Below, in pieces: positions 1 through 11,991 of a stretch of 64,000 nucleotides of DNA. Position numbers and translations under genes: made by a program. The notes below the pieces were generated by a model. That model was not told where the DNA came from, made no database searches, and saw nothing but the letters and a program-made list of their open reading frames with translations. Origin of the DNA: Epiperipatus broadwayi (taxonomy: Eukaryota > Onychophora > Udeonychophora > Euonychophora > Peripatidae); assembly GCA_028023455.1 (NCBI GenBank), contig JAQFVV010000002.1:30265725-30329724 (forward strand). Reading direction: 5' to 3'. How positions within the stretch are numbered: position 1 is the first letter of the stretch; each line of letters opens with the position of its first letter.

Positions 1-545
1 GAGAGGTGGAAAACTAGTATGGAGAGTAAAAAGAGTTTAAGTATATATAGAAGTAAACAGAATATTGGATGTGAGTTAATTTACAATAATAGTAAGAAAA
101 GTAGTTTACTGTTTAAAGCTCAAACAGGATCGTTAGCAACAGGAGAATAATATACATAAATGGAGAAATACAAGTTGTATAAGGAAGGCATGGAAAATAT
201 TAGGTATCTTTTAATTTAAATGTAAATGCTTACAAACAGAATACAAATAATGAAGTTATGGAAAATAAATATGAACAAAGTGATTATACAGATAAGTTTT
301 TGGTTTTTACTCTAGGTTTGGAAAAATATAAGGGGGATCTAGATATAAAGACCATAGAGCGGACAAAGATGATGGTGTGGAAATGGGGTAGAGCAGGATA
401 GAGAAGAATATGGGAAAAACTTGGGGTGGGGAATGGAAAGGGAAGGTAAGATGGCTAACAGGTTTCTCTGGGCATAGTGGCTGAAAGATTCCTGACTTTG
501 ATAAAGGAGAAGCCATAGCATATCACATTACTGTTTTAATAGATT
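1..545 (+). mobile_element. Non-LTR retrotransposon 3' tail (CR1/Jockey-like), truncated
   Basis: Degenerate, interrupted reading of the last part of a LINE reverse-transcriptase protein plus its 3' UTR. It matches, over its whole length, the better copy at 32.46-33.0 kb: both share the block starting near TGGAGAGTAAAAAGAGTTTA, a CKLxxEGxENI-type remnant of the C-terminal zinc motif around 170-200, and the 3' segment GGCTAACAGGTTTCTCTGG near 452. Frames are broken several times, so it is a dead copy. The 5' side is cut by the window edge. The clade is inferred from the tail architecture only. Confidence 0.6.
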
Positions 546-1554
546 GTGTAAGCATAGGAAATAGTGATAATGTGATGAATTTTTTTTATATTTTTGTCTT
601 GTTGATTGGTTTAATATTGGAAGCATTTTTCGCTACATTATTAGCATATTTAACAAAATTAATGTATTGCGAAATGTGATGTCATATCCAGAGACCACAT
701 GACTAAAATGCTGCTTCATATTTGAGCTGATTTATGCAATTAATATCTTTCAAAAGGTCTTCACATTTCATCAAAAATGTATTTATTTGAAACATTCAGT
801 AATGTTAATAATAGAATTTAAAATAATTAATATTCGGCAATTAACAATTTTGTAATTTAATGTTTGATTTGGTAACGGTAAAATTTTATCATATTTTTCG
901 TACTGTAAAGTCAAACTATTTATCCAACTCTGAACAATGTGTATGATAAAGAGGTAGGTAGATGTTCTGGAATGATTTGGGAAAAAATATTATAATAAGT
1001 TTATAGAAATAATATTTAAAATGTTTACAAAATATTTATAAAAGTTTGGACAATTTAATTAAGACTTGTTTCATAAAACTTAGTCATTGGATTTCGCTTT
1101 ATACGCATTGGCTCAACAACTGAAAACAAAATGTGGAACTGTTGAATCGACAATTTATTGGAAATAAAGGATGGGGGTTCTATATGTGGAACTTAGATGG
1201 TGCTGTGATTCGATACTTCTTATATGAAGGAGTGGCTCCTGGTTATAAGGTTTATGGATCATATTCTTTTCTCATCCCACCACAAATTGCCATGTATATG
1301 ATAATTGAATAATTTCGTTTTTTTTAAAAAAATAATTTATTAAATTTTTTTATTTTTTTCCTCCTGTTCGCAGAATAACTTATTAAGTAATAAAGCATCC
1401 TATAATGTAGAATCAGTTTTTGTATAGTTAACCCCCCCCTCCCCTCAATCATTTGCATTTTGTATTCTTTCTTTTTTTTTAAGTTTCCTGAAAACTCGAC
1501 AAAGTTTCACCTTTTTCTAATCAAACAAATATAGATATTAATAAAGGTTATTAT
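546..1554. other. AT-rich intergenic or intronic stretch, no gene seen
   Basis: No splice-bounded open segment, RNA gene or repeat shared with the rest of the window was recognised. It holds homopolymer and poly-pyrimidine runs, including a C-rich tract near 1432-1445. Confidence 0.5.
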
Positions 1555-2085
1555 TATATGTTGAATTATTTCCATCCTCTGTAAGATTTATTGTTAAATG
1601 TCTTTAGAAAAATTCAAACTTTATTTAAACGTTTGAAATCCATTCAAGTGGTAATAATAGCACACAGGTAAGTATATTCTACAACGTTTCAAGTGGTATT
1701 AATATCCTTCTTCAGACATTGCTGGCCTGATTCATGATAGCATTAGCATAAGATTCAAACCTAAGTCCATTAGATTTTTGAATACTAAATTTAAGGTGAC
1801 ACTCTTAACAACTAGGTTATTCTGAAGTTGGCCAGAGCGTCACTTCACATTCATCATTCAGGAATCAAAAAATCCCAGGTTCAATTCCCATGATAGTAAT
1901 GTCTCTGGTAAGGCCAGCAATACCGGAAGAAGAGAGACAAATAATATCACTCCTAATATCGCATTATATATTAACCTGTGTTATTGCTAAACAGGTGAAT
2001 ATTTGTAAAGTTTAAATAAAGTTGGAATTTTTCTAAAGACATTTAATTTTAAATGATGAAAATAATCTAACATATAATTACAATT
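1555..2085. repeat. Foldback pair of SINE-S units with tRNA-like head
   Basis: The left half, read on the minus strand, and the right half, read on the plus strand, share the same tail (ATGTCTTTAGAAAAATTC type) and the same core (TTCTTCAGACATTGCTGGCC against GGCCAGCAATACCGGAAGAA). The right unit has a tRNA-like head: an A-box-like TTGGCCAGAGCG near 1828 and a B-box GGTTCAATTCC at 1878-1888. The arrangement is head-to-head, so the transcript would fold back. The unit resembles the neighbour at 2.24-2.75 kb and fragments at 5.0, 42.0 and 56.0 kb. Confidence 0.6.
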
Positions 2086-2234
2086 AAAATGTCATCACAG
2101 ACTTTTAAGCTCTAAACAATATTAAGTGTATTTTTTTTTTTACACTTTTATATTTTTTAGTTTTATATTTTTCAGGACAGTATCATAATCTTTTTTTTTC
2201 TGAAGATTTGTAATGATGGTATATTATAAGATGT

Positions 2235-2745
2235 GATATGTTGGACTATTTCCATCATTTATGAGTGAATGTTGAATGTATAGAAAATTTTAAACTTTAT
2301 TTAAACTTTCCAAATACAAACAACTTGTTAGTAATAACACACAAATAGACAATACAGGTTAGTAATTACATAACATTTCGAGTAGTAGTAGTCTCCGCTC
2401 TTCTTCAGGTGTTGATGGCCTATATGCACAGTGACAATATTCGCTTAGAAGTTGAACTCGCACCTTTAGATTCTTGAAATATCGAATTTAAGGCGAATGT
2501 TCTACCAACTGAGCTATTCTGTCAAAGGCAACGTATAGTAGAAATTTGATATATTTATATATGAGGGTTGGTTCAAATCCTCCAGAGTCCTTCAATTTTT
2601 TTTTTTTTTTTGTGTAATTACTAACCTCTATTGTCTACTTGTGTGTTATTACTAACAAGTTGTTTGTATTTGGAAAGTTTAAAATTTTCTATACTTTCAA
2701 CATTCACTCATAAATGATGGAAATAGTCCAACATATCACATCTTA
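2235..2745. repeat. Foldback SINE-S element with clear tRNA-derived head on the minus strand
   Basis: The outer arms (near 2235-2360 and 2615-2745) are close inverted copies. Inside, on the minus strand, is a recognisable tRNA head: A-box TAGCTCAGTTGG (2505-2516) and a B-box-like GCGAGTTCAAC (near 2447-2464). The SINE core TTCTTCAGGTGTTGATGGCC follows at 2401-2420. A second B-box-like GGTTCAAATCC lies on the plus strand near 2576. The known organisation of tRNA-derived SINEs (pol III A and B boxes, core, tail) fits. The inverted second tail is unusual. Confidence 0.65.
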
Positions 2746-3117
2746 TAGTATCATAATCAGTCTCGTAATTTAATTCTGTTTTTTTTTTCCCACGTTCTCT
2801 CTAAAATAATCTTCAGTGACATTAAAACGTGTTTCTATTTCTTTTTTATACTGATTACAAATTTTTTCTTCAATGTTTTTATCATTCAAGATTTCTCATA
2901 CTGGGCAGATTTCTTTTTATATTTTGGTTTTGATTACATATGAGAAGACATGAGATTTATGTTAATATATAAGAACTGTTTGAATTATACATTCAGAAAG
3001 TCCCTTCCTTTTTTTTAATATTTTTCGTCATCTGACCAAAAAGATTTAATGAAATTTTTTTACATAAATATTGTTTGATCATGGTAGTTCTTTTAATAAT
3101 TATTTTAATACAAATCT

Positions 3118-3346
3118 ATGGTATTTATATATTAGATCTGCTGCACGTATTTGCGATGGCTGAATGGCGAACCTTTCTCCAATGGGGGAAGAGAGGGTGT
3201 TTGCAATGGCAGAAAGTAATAGTTGTGACTTTTTAAATACGGCATTCTATTGTTGCAACACCCACTCCACTGGACACCTCACCGGAGAACAGTGCGATAT
3301 TCTGCTTTTGCAAACATTGGCAGCAGATCTAATACGTTAAGTACCA
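3118..3346. mobile_element. MITE-like element with terminal inverted repeats
   Basis: The exact inverted ends TATTAGATCTGCTGC (3130-3144) and GCAGCAGATCTAATA (3320-3334) extend more weakly to about 27 bp on each side. No transposase reading frame is present. A second, more degraded copy is at 20.30-20.44 kb. The superfamily cannot be told from the ends alone. Confidence 0.65.
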
Positions 3347-3984
3347 AATCTACACACATTAAAAGCAACATACATTAAAAATGTTTTATTAATAATAGTA
3401 TAGAAATACTCTATATTTGTGTACAGGCAAACATTTACTTATGTAAATAGTCGGACTTATCAACTTTCCAAGCTTATTATCATATTGTCTAAAGAACATA
3501 AAATGAACAATTATGTCTACTACCACAGTTATTATAGTTATGGCAAATCTAATAAATGATGTTATACAGGCAATCTTCAAACAAACCGGGTGTAAACATA
3601 GCTTCCTTCAATATGGCCTAACAGTAAACTTTACATGCAAATCTCTACTCATTTTAAAAACGTTTGTGATTTGATAATCAATATTAAATATATAACAGCT
3701 GTTAAATGCAGCATTTCAAATGATATGTAAAAGTGTTTATATGTGGGTTTGGTTTCAAGTTTGTCTAGAATAATATCATTTGTCAGATTTGCACTCTCGG
3801 TAAGAATGGAGGGGGTAGATGTAAATGATTCTTTTACATCTTCTGTGCAATCTGATAAAAGAGTTTGGTGCTTTACATATTAACAGTATTTTGAAGGTTG
3901 ATCATTTCATTATGAACGTATCATTTGAAATGCTGTATTTCTTACTTGTTACACACACATACATATATATTTATGTATTTTCAG

Positions 3985-4073
3985 TGCCTTCTTTCAACAG
4001 TGGAGACTGTGATGATAATGAAGTGGATTCAGACGAGCTGCCTCAGACCCTGTCCTTAGATTCCTTTAAGAAG
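3985..4073 (+). CDS. Exon of an unrecognised acidic protein (exon X1)
   Basis: An open segment of 89 bp bounded by TTTCAG and AAG|GTAATA. It reads SFNSGDCDDNEVDSDELPQ and continues LSLDSFKK, an acidic, serine-containing stretch. It starts in phase 2 (two bases complete a codon) and ends in phase 0, which matches the phase-0 start of the exon at 4219. G+C is clearly higher than in the flanking DNA, as expected for an exon. I do not recognise the family. The acidic, low-complexity composition suggests a disordered linker before the more conserved-looking segment of the next exon. Upstream exons would lie to the left, possibly outside the window. Confidence 0.75.
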
Positions 4074-4218
4074 GTAATATTCGTAAATTATATTTTTAAA
4101 ATATGCATATGGGATATATGTAAAATGTGAGCACACATCCATATCTACTTCAAATTTTTATGATGCTAAGCATTTAAAAATGGAAATTGCAGAATAATAA
4201 TTAATTTGGTTGTTACAG

Positions 4219-4309
4219 AAAATCACGACAGTATTTTCAGATGAGGATGTTCTGGGAACTGAATATGATGCTTCTAATCCTGATTATGCAATGTGGCTTC
4301 CTCCTGAAG
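4219..4309 (+). CDS. Exon of the same unrecognised protein (exon X2)
   Basis: A 91-bp segment bounded by TGTTACAG and GAAG|GTAAGG, both strong splice sites. It starts in phase 0 and ends in phase 1. It reads KITTVFSDEDVLGTEYDASN followed by PDYAMWLPPEG. The aromatic and proline-rich motif DYAMWLPPEG looks like a conserved short motif rather than random sequence, but I cannot name the family. Because the next exon must start in phase 1, it cannot join directly to the candidate terminal exon at 27259; at least one further exon is needed and was not found. Confidence 0.75.
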
Positions 4310-4469
4310 GTAAGGATTCATTTGTGTAAGGGTTGTTTTGCTTGGTTAGTATGAACTTTTCATTTGAATTTATATTAACAGATGTTTTGGAATATTTTAA
4401 AATTTCTTTTTTTAAATTTAACTATTATTTAAATACATTAAGACAGATTTGTTAATTTATATATATTAA

Positions 4470-4655
4470 ATTTATTATTAGAAGGGATTTGAATTCAGGC
4501 TTTCAAGCTCTCTACAGCTGTTTCAGCATGAAATACTTATATTGGCAATCATTTATCTTTTTCGCATGTATGTGGTCATGTGTATCAGTTGTATAAGATG
4601 GAGTGAATACCTGTAGAGAACTTGAAAGTCTGAGTTCAAATCCCTTCTAATGGCA
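4470..4655. repeat. Foldback fragment of repeat family D
   Basis: Inverted arms: GGGATTTGAATTCAGGCTTT ... CTCTACAG on the left and CTGTAGAG ... GAGTTCAAATCCC on the right. Family D recurs at 13.26, 17.64, 19.73, 37.27 and 37.69 kb. The right end contains GTTCAAATCC, which looks like a pol III B-box, but the rest does not form a convincing tRNA head. Confidence 0.6.
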
Positions 4656-4864
4656 TTAAGTTCAGTATAGACAATATACTTCTCTTTTAATATTATAATT
4701 ATTATTTGCTTTAAATTTAAATTATTTGATTATGCTAGTTAGCAATGATTTTGCTATAAGGGGAAAATATGGCCTAAAATATATTGAATATGCTAAATTC
4801 CAATATCGCCTTTTATGTCCAGATTTTAGACTGTGCACACAATCAATGTTTATTGCTTTATTGT

Positions 4865-4970
4865 TAAAGGAGGTTGCCTTGAACAGTTTGATATTGTTGA
4901 TTGATATTGGGATTGTCTAAGTGTCGACTGGTTTTAACGATTACTTATACAAATTGTACATAAATACTGA
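4865..4970 (+). repeat. Unclassified dispersed repeat, copy 1
   Basis: A segment with GTTGCCTTGAACAGTTTGAT and TCTAAGTGTCGACTGGTTTT that recurs with moderate divergence at 26.605-26.715 kb on the same strand. No coding potential. Confidence 0.45.
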
Positions 4971-4984
4971 CTATATAATAAATT

Positions 4985-5160
4985 TTTGGAGTTATGTGTT
5001 GGATTACTTCAATCATCTAATTGAATTACCTTTCAAAGTACATTGTGCCTTTAGTAATAAAATGCAAATTAGTATGAAGCCCAACATTTCAATTGGCTTT
5101 TATTCTTCTCTCTTCAGGTATTATTGGCCTGACCAATGACAGCTGGCATGAGAATTGAGT
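4985..5160 (-). repeat. SINE-S core and tail fragment
   Basis: Matches the SINE-S tail (GTGTTGGATTACTTCAATCATC) and core (CTCTTCAGGTATTATTGGCC) seen at 1.56, 2.24, 41.93 and 55.98 kb. The tRNA-like head is missing or unrecognisable. Confidence 0.5.
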
Positions 5161-5164
5161 AGGT

Positions 5165-6830
5165 GTCCTTTATATATAATTCCCATTTTAAGGTGAAATT
5201 CAATGATCTATCAAAAGCAATACTCAGTAGAAATTTTATATATTTAATTATCCTCTTGATTTCATTTTTTTTATGAACGTTAATGAGTGGTTTCTAAACA
5301 TTATGAATTATTGGACTTGATTACCTTATGGGTTTATTTGCCATTGTCCTGTAACCAGTCTCTTTAAAACTTTTTTTCTTTTTCCTCTTTGTCCAATATA
5401 CTTGTGTTCCCAATTGATGCATTATCTATTACTTTATGTGCCTCTATGTTTTTCACTCTAATCATTGTTATATGTTCCTTTTCAATGTAACGGATAGTTT
5501 CGCTGATGTATGTTATTCCATATTCAGGTAATATTTCATAACTGCAGTTCTTATTTCTCAGTATTTCAGGTTTACGTTTTATAGAGAATATCTTGCAATG
5601 TGCTTTGGCCTGGAAAACTGTTAGATATTATATTGACTGCATATTTTCTTGAGTTTGTCTGCCATCCTTGGTATGTATGGATAAACTACAATATCTATTA
5701 TTGATAGTTTGTTTACGCTGGACTTCTTTCAAGTTAATGGCTTTTGAATAAATTTCTTTGTTAGTATAATTCCACTTTTTGTATTTCTATCATGATTAGA
5801 TATATATATGCTAAATATTTTCTTGTGTGTGTGGCTATGTAAATATTTTATTATGAGTAGTTTTGTCACATGGATATCTAAGAATGCCAATTCTGCTTTT
5901 ATTGCGAATATAATTAAAGCTTATATGCTGTTGATGTCTATTTATAATATTTGTAATAGTGTTTTTCTATGCGACAATGTAATGAAAGTATCGTTGGCAT
6001 AGCGGAGTCAAACTTTTAATAGAGATGGAGTAGTATGGTTATTGTATATCTTGATTTTGCTGGAAGAATTTTACGTTGGAGTGAAAGTATGTTATTATTA
6101 TGCAAAATATTAACAATCCAGAGTTGTTTTGGTTTATAGGTTATCTTCATTTAATTTTTTTTTACAATAGCTTATGTTTCATTACTGGCTATAGTTTAAA
6201 ATAAATTTACGAAATCAAAACTTACTAAGATATCAGTTTATTCTACTTTCATATTCTTAACAAATTCTGCAAAATGCTTAGAATCTCCTGGCAAAGGACT
6301 GTTGTCGTCTTAGGTGCCAAAAGATAAGAATTTTATAAAGTAATTTTTACTAATTTTGACATATTAAATTTTTAGGACTAATAATAGGTGAAACAATAAG
6401 TTTAATATAAATGTAAAATTTTTCCTAAAATATAGTGCTAATTCATTTTTTTCAGGGCTGATAAAATATCCACAATGCTTTTTAAATAATGTTTGTAGTT
6501 TTCTTTCTGTAGCTAATATATAATTTTTTGTCAATTTTTTTTTTTTTTTTGATATTAATCTGCTATAATCTCTCTTTCTCTTTATTATCATAGTAGTGTC
6601 CATTCCAATTGTAGTATTGCCTATCAGTGAGAAGAATGAATACATCTTTGTTGAGTTTAAGAATTTAATAACTTCTCTCTCAATACAGTTAATGTTTGAC
6701 ATAGGTTACAAGTATTTCTCAACTGTTCTTTTTATTCTCCAGCTTAATTCCGCCGCTTCTTCTAAAGAAAATCTTGAATTGCTGCCATTCCATCTTGTAT
6801 GGAACTTCAACAGCGATTAGCTGCTTGGAA
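5165..6830 (-). pseudogene. Penelope-like element, degenerate reverse transcriptase and GIY-YIG (copy 1)
   Basis: The minus-strand translation, with several stops and frameshifts, follows the order of a Penelope-like element. Near 6185-6250 it reads TDILVSFDFVNLF, the RT segment before the first catalytic aspartates. Near 5980-6020 it reads LRYANDTFITLSH, equivalent to the YxDD box of Penelope RT (here YAND). Near 5880 it reads ELAFLDIHVTK, the downstream FLDV block. Near 5395-5570 it reads YEILPEYGITYISETIR, a decayed GIY-YIG endonuclease start. Penelope elements join an RT related to telomerase with a C-terminal GIY-YIG nuclease, and that order is kept. A related copy lies at 42.1-43.5 kb. 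It is a dead relic; exact ends are uncertain. Confidence 0.75.
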
Positions 6831-7319
6831 CTAAGATTTTTTGAATGATGTAGCTTCCATTTATTTGGTACCATTTGAAGTTTGATATGCCTGGAAGATT
6901 TATACCTTTTTTCTTTTGATCTTCATCTGTTTTTTCATATAATTTAGAATATTATTTACTGATTAAGAAACTCTTGTGAAATTTTAACTGGATGAAAATA
7001 GTCCAGTATATTCTTGAGTCAATAACTATACAATAATTTGTGTTGTTTATTTAATTATATAGTTAATGATGTTCGTGATTGCAATATATATTTGATTATA
7101 TTCAGGAAGTCATAAATAAACAGAAATATATTGCATTTTGCTATAGCATGATGAGATGAGACTCAATAAAGCTTATGATGTAGGTCTAAAATTGAGACTC
7201 TGTTGAGAAGGTAACGAACAAAGACAAACTATCATTGATAATAATCAAGCATTATTTCTTGGTTGTAGTAATTTAATATTCAAATAAGTCATTACCTTCA
7301 GGCTGAGCACTTAACATAT

Positions 7320-7800
7320 CATCACCATTTTTAACCATTATCAATTCACTGCAGTATAAGGTCAGTTTAATCCAGTTCTCTGATCTCTAGCCTTTCCACA
7401 ACACATCAGCAAACTTCCTTACTTCATCCATCCATTTAACGTGGTCTATTTCTAGATCTTTTGCAATCTCTTGGAATCCAGTTTAAACTTCATCTGTCCA
7501 TCTATTATCATCTCTTCTGGCAATATTTCCATCTCAGCTCTATTTCAGTCTTAATTCTTTCAACTGTTTCATCCAAGTATTTTACTTTCAATCCCTTCTA
7601 GTTATTCCCAACATTCATCTCTCCATACTTTGTTGAGTGGTCTGAAATCTTTGTATTGCTTTTCTGTTAAGTGTCCAAATCTCAGATTTATAAGTAAGAA
7701 CTGGTAAAACATATTTATTAAAACCATTCCTTTAGCAAACACAGACACATTTCCTTTTAATATCATTTCTACCAAAAACATTCCATCCAAGTTTAATTCT
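7320..7800 (-). pseudogene. RTE-like LINE 3' end (copy 1)
   Basis: The minus-strand translation follows the C-terminal tail of RTE-type endonuclease-reverse transcriptase proteins common in arthropods. MFLVEMILKGNVSVFAKGMV corresponds to the ILKGNMPMCLK block of the copy at 16.3 kb, and the region for TYGSETWTLN follows in another frame. It ends at the low-coordinate side with an ATTATCAATTCACTGCAG-type 3' terminus, like the copy at 15.1 kb. Frameshifts and stops show it is dead. Confidence 0.7.
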
Positions 7801-8879
7801 ATATATATATAACTTTATAGAAGTTTTTTTTATTTCTAAAAATATTTAAGATGTGATATTTTCCATTTTTCCATATATAAAGTATTAATATCTGGTCTAC
7901 GCCCCTTATGTATATGAGGGCATAAACTAAAAGTGCTTTCACTTTGATTTAAAATTGAGTCAGACTAATGTTCGTTTTCAGTGCTTTTTATTTCAAAAAT
8001 ACACCAAGAAATCCTGTTAAAATTATTAATATTTCATATATTATTAATACTTACATTTATTAATATTTACATATAATATGTACATTTATTAATATACATT
8101 AAAGTAATATTTAAAATTTTGTCATGTGATAAGTAATACATACATATATATTTAAAATAATAGATCAAGATGGAGATGGTAGAACAAAGCTGAACGATAA
8201 ATATGGTTATTAAAAACGCATTTTATCCCATCCGCTCCTCTGGTTCATTGGCTCAAACAGATTGTATTCAACCATCACTCCTCCGTTGTCCACGAGCTCT
8301 CGATTTATTTTTATTTTTTGTGTTCTCAATGCATGCTCTCTTCTCATCATTTATTGGTTTTGTTTAATATGTTCTTGGATTTTTTTTTTTTATTAAAGAT
8401 TGTCTACAATATACATATTATAAATATTTAAAAATATCAATGGGATGATAATTGACAATACAGGTAGAAGAGTTATTGTGGATCAAGACTTAATATTTTT
8501 TTATAATAAATATGTATAAATAATTACAATACTTTGTCTCATTTTAATTTATTAAGTTAACAGTTCATACAAGATTTTTTTTAAAATTCAACAAAATGTT
8601 ATCTTCTAAAATGTTTTAGCCTATACTTGCGCATATAATCATCTGAGATTGCTGACCAAAATAAGATTCACCTTTAGTCTTGAAACGGTGAATACTGCTT
8701 TTTTTTTGCAGATTGCATTATCTTATATATAAAGGTGTGTGCATATATATTTAAATAATTTGAGTAAGTCTGTAAATAAATTACAGCTATTTCTGTAGAA
8801 CAATCAAATTTAAAGTTAGCCTAATAATTCACAAGTCAAATTCAAAGACTTATTTTTAACAACTTATTAATTTATAAAC
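7801..8879. other. AT-rich non-coding stretch
   Basis: No exon-like or RNA-gene-like segment was seen. The block with higher G+C near 8215-8330 has no open frame of note and no recognised match within the window. Confidence 0.5.
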
Positions 8880-9392
8880 AAGGCAAAACTCTCCATACAG
8901 TAGTGCCACCCTGTGCCAACCAGAGTAATCAATGGATGCCAGAAGGCTTGTGCATAAAATCCCTATCTAATGCCTACTCATCCAATATCCCCCAGACTAG
9001 TTTCTGGCTTGTGGCCTTCGTCAGTGAGGAGCTTTGGATCTGAGAGCAATGCACCTAGATCTTAGGATCTAATGCAACCCTCCAGCATCCACCTTTTATC
9101 TCTACTTAACTATAAAACTATGAGAATGAAATTGAAAACACAAAAATATTTTCATTCTAAGCTCAATAGCTTATATAGTCATGGGTCTGAACTCAGTTCA
9201 GCACCCATACATTTTGGTGTCTTTGGCTCTTTAACAACCATAGCCACCACTATCCTATTAGGCAGAATTGGTGTTAAACCATTAAGCATCACATGATCGC
9301 CTTCACTTATACTAGCACATAATTGTTTATAAACAAGGCAAAACTCTCCATACAGTAGTGATCATGTGATGCTTAATGGTTTAACTTATTAA
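8880..9392 (-). repeat. Family-A repeat, nearly full unit
   Basis: Read on the minus strand, the unit runs from a GTGATCATGTGATG-like terminus through CCAAAGACACCAAAATG, AGATCTAGGTGCA, the core CCTCACTGACGAAGGCCAC, GCCAGAAACTAGTCTGGGG, and CTTGTGCATAAAATC (reverse sense), to the end CTCCATACAGTAGTG. A short inverted piece of both ends follows at 9330-9392, making a partial foldback. Copies lie at 22.4, 29.0-32.1, 47.0 and 59.0-60.2 kb. No protein is encoded. Confidence 0.7.
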
Positions 9393-10234
9393 TTTATTTG
9401 CAGTCTTATTAAAATGATTTGAATTTACATCTCGTTTAATAAATTACAAAAATCACCACTAATTAAAATTTCACCCTGTTCAAATGTTAATGATTGATTT
9501 ATCCACCATATATAAGAATGTGATAAGCAGATAAAAGTATCTATATTTTGTCTAATCCGTAAATATAGCATTATGAGAAAGTAGGCATTATTTACAAATT
9601 TGTTAAAAATAAACTTCTGAGTTTGAACTGTGAATTGTTATTATGATGACACATTTAGACTTAATTGTTCTGTGAATAAGATTATATATATAAGGTTTAA
9701 TGATTTACGAAAATTGGAGAACATTAAATGTCCATAATACATATTCAGTGACAAGTAGTTTTTTCAAAGGTAAACATTATACTCGGAAGGAAAAAAAATA
9801 AATACAAATGTGTATAAGTTTATATGTCGCTTTTTGTTTTGATTATGCCTTTGAAAAAGATGATTGTACTGAGATTGCAGTATGGTAACATATTTTTTAA
9901 GTTGTTTTATAATATTTTCTCTGCGTTAAGAAGTATTGTTATAACTGTATATAGTTTTATGTTATTTAAATAAATTAATTAATATTTGATTAATAATTAT
10001 TAATCATAAATAATTATTCTTTTTTTTCTTTCCGAAATGGTCCCTTAATATTAATACATAAAATATTCTCTTCATTTTGTTTTTTTTTTTAAAAAAATCT
10101 TACTTTATCCTACAAACCATTTGTTTTTTCCCATTTTTATGCATATAACATTATAATTACATTCCTATGTTTCAACCATCTTTCATAGTCATTTTCAAGG
10201 CTTATTATATATATAACACATTTATAACATAGAA
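9393..10234. other. AT-rich non-coding stretch
   Basis: No gene, RNA or shared repeat recognised. Confidence 0.5.
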
Positions 10235-10425
10235 TTATTTATAATAATTTATAAATAGTAACATCAATATAATGGAAATTCTTTTATATAATATACCTTT
10301 ATTCTTTTTTATATTTATTACTAATGGAAACATAAATATAAAAAAAAGAGTATAAAATATATATTATATAAAAGAATTTTTATTATGTTGATGTTGTTAC
10401 TTATAAATTATCGTAAATGTTATCT
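10235..10425. repeat. AT-rich inverted repeat
   Basis: The left arm TAACATCAATATAATGGAAA TTCTTTTATATAATATA and the right arm TATATTATATAAAAGAATTT TTATTATGTTGATGTTGTTA are inverted copies separated by about 70 bp of AT-rich loop. It is purely structural with no coding potential. Confidence 0.6.
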
Positions 10426-10480
10426 ATTATATAATATATATTTTAATAATAAATAAATAATCATAACTTCTAAATATCTG

Positions 10481-10742
10481 TAATTGCAAAGCGGAAGTAA
10501 CAACCTCCCACTGAGTTATGTAGCGTCAAAACCCAATGAAAAGAAAGAATGATACCATGCTATCTTTGAGCTCTGTTGTTATATAAGGTTAGTTTTTAAA
10601 TTATATGATGAATTTTGTCTAGTAAAGAACTAAGCTTATATAACAACAGAGCCCAAAGATAGAATGGTATCATTCTTTCTTTTCATTGGGTTTTGACGCT
10701 ACATAACTCAGTGAGAGGTAGATTCTTCCGCTGTGCAATTAT
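10481..10742. repeat. Long-armed foldback element, family F (copy 1)
   Basis: Arms of about 105-110 bp, nearly perfect over most of their length: left 10481-10590 (from ATTGCAAAGCGGAAG), right 10630-10742 (to CTTCCGCTGTGCAAT). Both hold the block GTAGCGTCAAAACCC and its complement. The loop is about 40 bp. A diverged relative with the same inner order (TGAGTTAT ... GATGACACCAT ... TGTTGTTATATA) is at 54.35-54.69 kb. Confidence 0.75.
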
Positions 10743-11991
10743 ATATTTTATGGAAATAATCCTTGAAAATGATCATAAAGTTGGTCAAAACGTGCATAAG
10801 AGTATAAAATAGCAAGGTGAGTGGAATATATTATATGTTATTTTTTTTAACTTGGTGTGATCTAAAAATATCATTTTTAAGAAAGTGTTATTATAGTTTT
10901 GCCTCTTTTGATAATACTTTTGTGATTCTGTTTATATCTTTTTAATTTATTTAGTAACCAAATATTTGATCCAAATGTAGAAAATTTCCCAATTTGACTA
11001 TTATTATTTCATCTAATGATGAAATTAGAAGAGTGGATATTTCTACCCCGTTATTTATATGCATTTGTCAATATTTAGCTACAGTATTGATATAAATATT
11101 GATTATTTGTACTCAATAGTAACAACAATCATTACAAAGACAGATTAGTTGCTTAGAGTTCATTCTTTAAAGTATAATCAACATTCTTAGGATCATTACT
11201 GATTTTATTGTACTGTATATACATATGTATTTGCTTCTAATAATCTTAAAGGCCCAACATGAATTTATTAGGCAAGAGTTATTGCAGAAATCTGCATCAA
11301 TTAAAACTAAGCACCAAATCATAATAAAAACAGATTTTTATCATTTACTAATTATAAGTTTTGATTTTTGCTTTGGACTTTTGCATTTGTGCCCAAAATA
11401 ATCATTAATATTGGATGGCAATATTTGATAATCAGATGGATGACTTTAGATCATTGTAGAACTATTCAAAAAAATTTGTAATATAATTTGTAGTTTTGAA
11501 AGTTAAACAGAGATGGGAGTCAAATTATTTACAGAATAACTTTTTCTTTGTTAGTTTTCTTTGTTTATTTTATCACAAAATTGAAAATATTTGTCAGTCA
11601 TCTGAAAATTGCATGATTGTAGCTAAATTTATTTATTAATCGCTATTTATGCAATTGTATTTCTGATAGTTTTTTTTATTTAAAGGTAAAAGAACAAGAG
11701 GATTAAACACTTGTATGCAATTAAATATGAAAAAGTACTTGAATTATTTATGCAAATCAACAATTTAATGACGCACTTAAAAAATCAATCTTTTATGATT
11801 GTGATTTTAAACTAGCAAATGTTACAAAATTGTAAAATTAAATAATAGTTATTATAAATAAATTAATTCCATGTTTAGAATATTATATAATGTCAATATA
11901 AAAAAATAATCAAGGATTATATTTTATTTCAGGCATTACAAAAAAATCAAGTCAGATGTCACATGGCCTAATTTAATAAGCTTGTGTTTAA
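10743..11991. other. AT-rich non-coding stretch
   Basis: No exon-like segment, RNA gene or recognisable repeat was found. Confidence 0.5.

Noticed and set aside
307-521. Minus-strand reading frames opposite the LINE tail
   Set aside because: They are the antisense of the purine-rich LINE 3' end, which gives proline- and leucine-rich artefacts.
9072-9296. Open frame in the family-A repeat
   Set aside because: Not kept in other copies of the repeat; the family carries many substitutions and indels without regard to frame.
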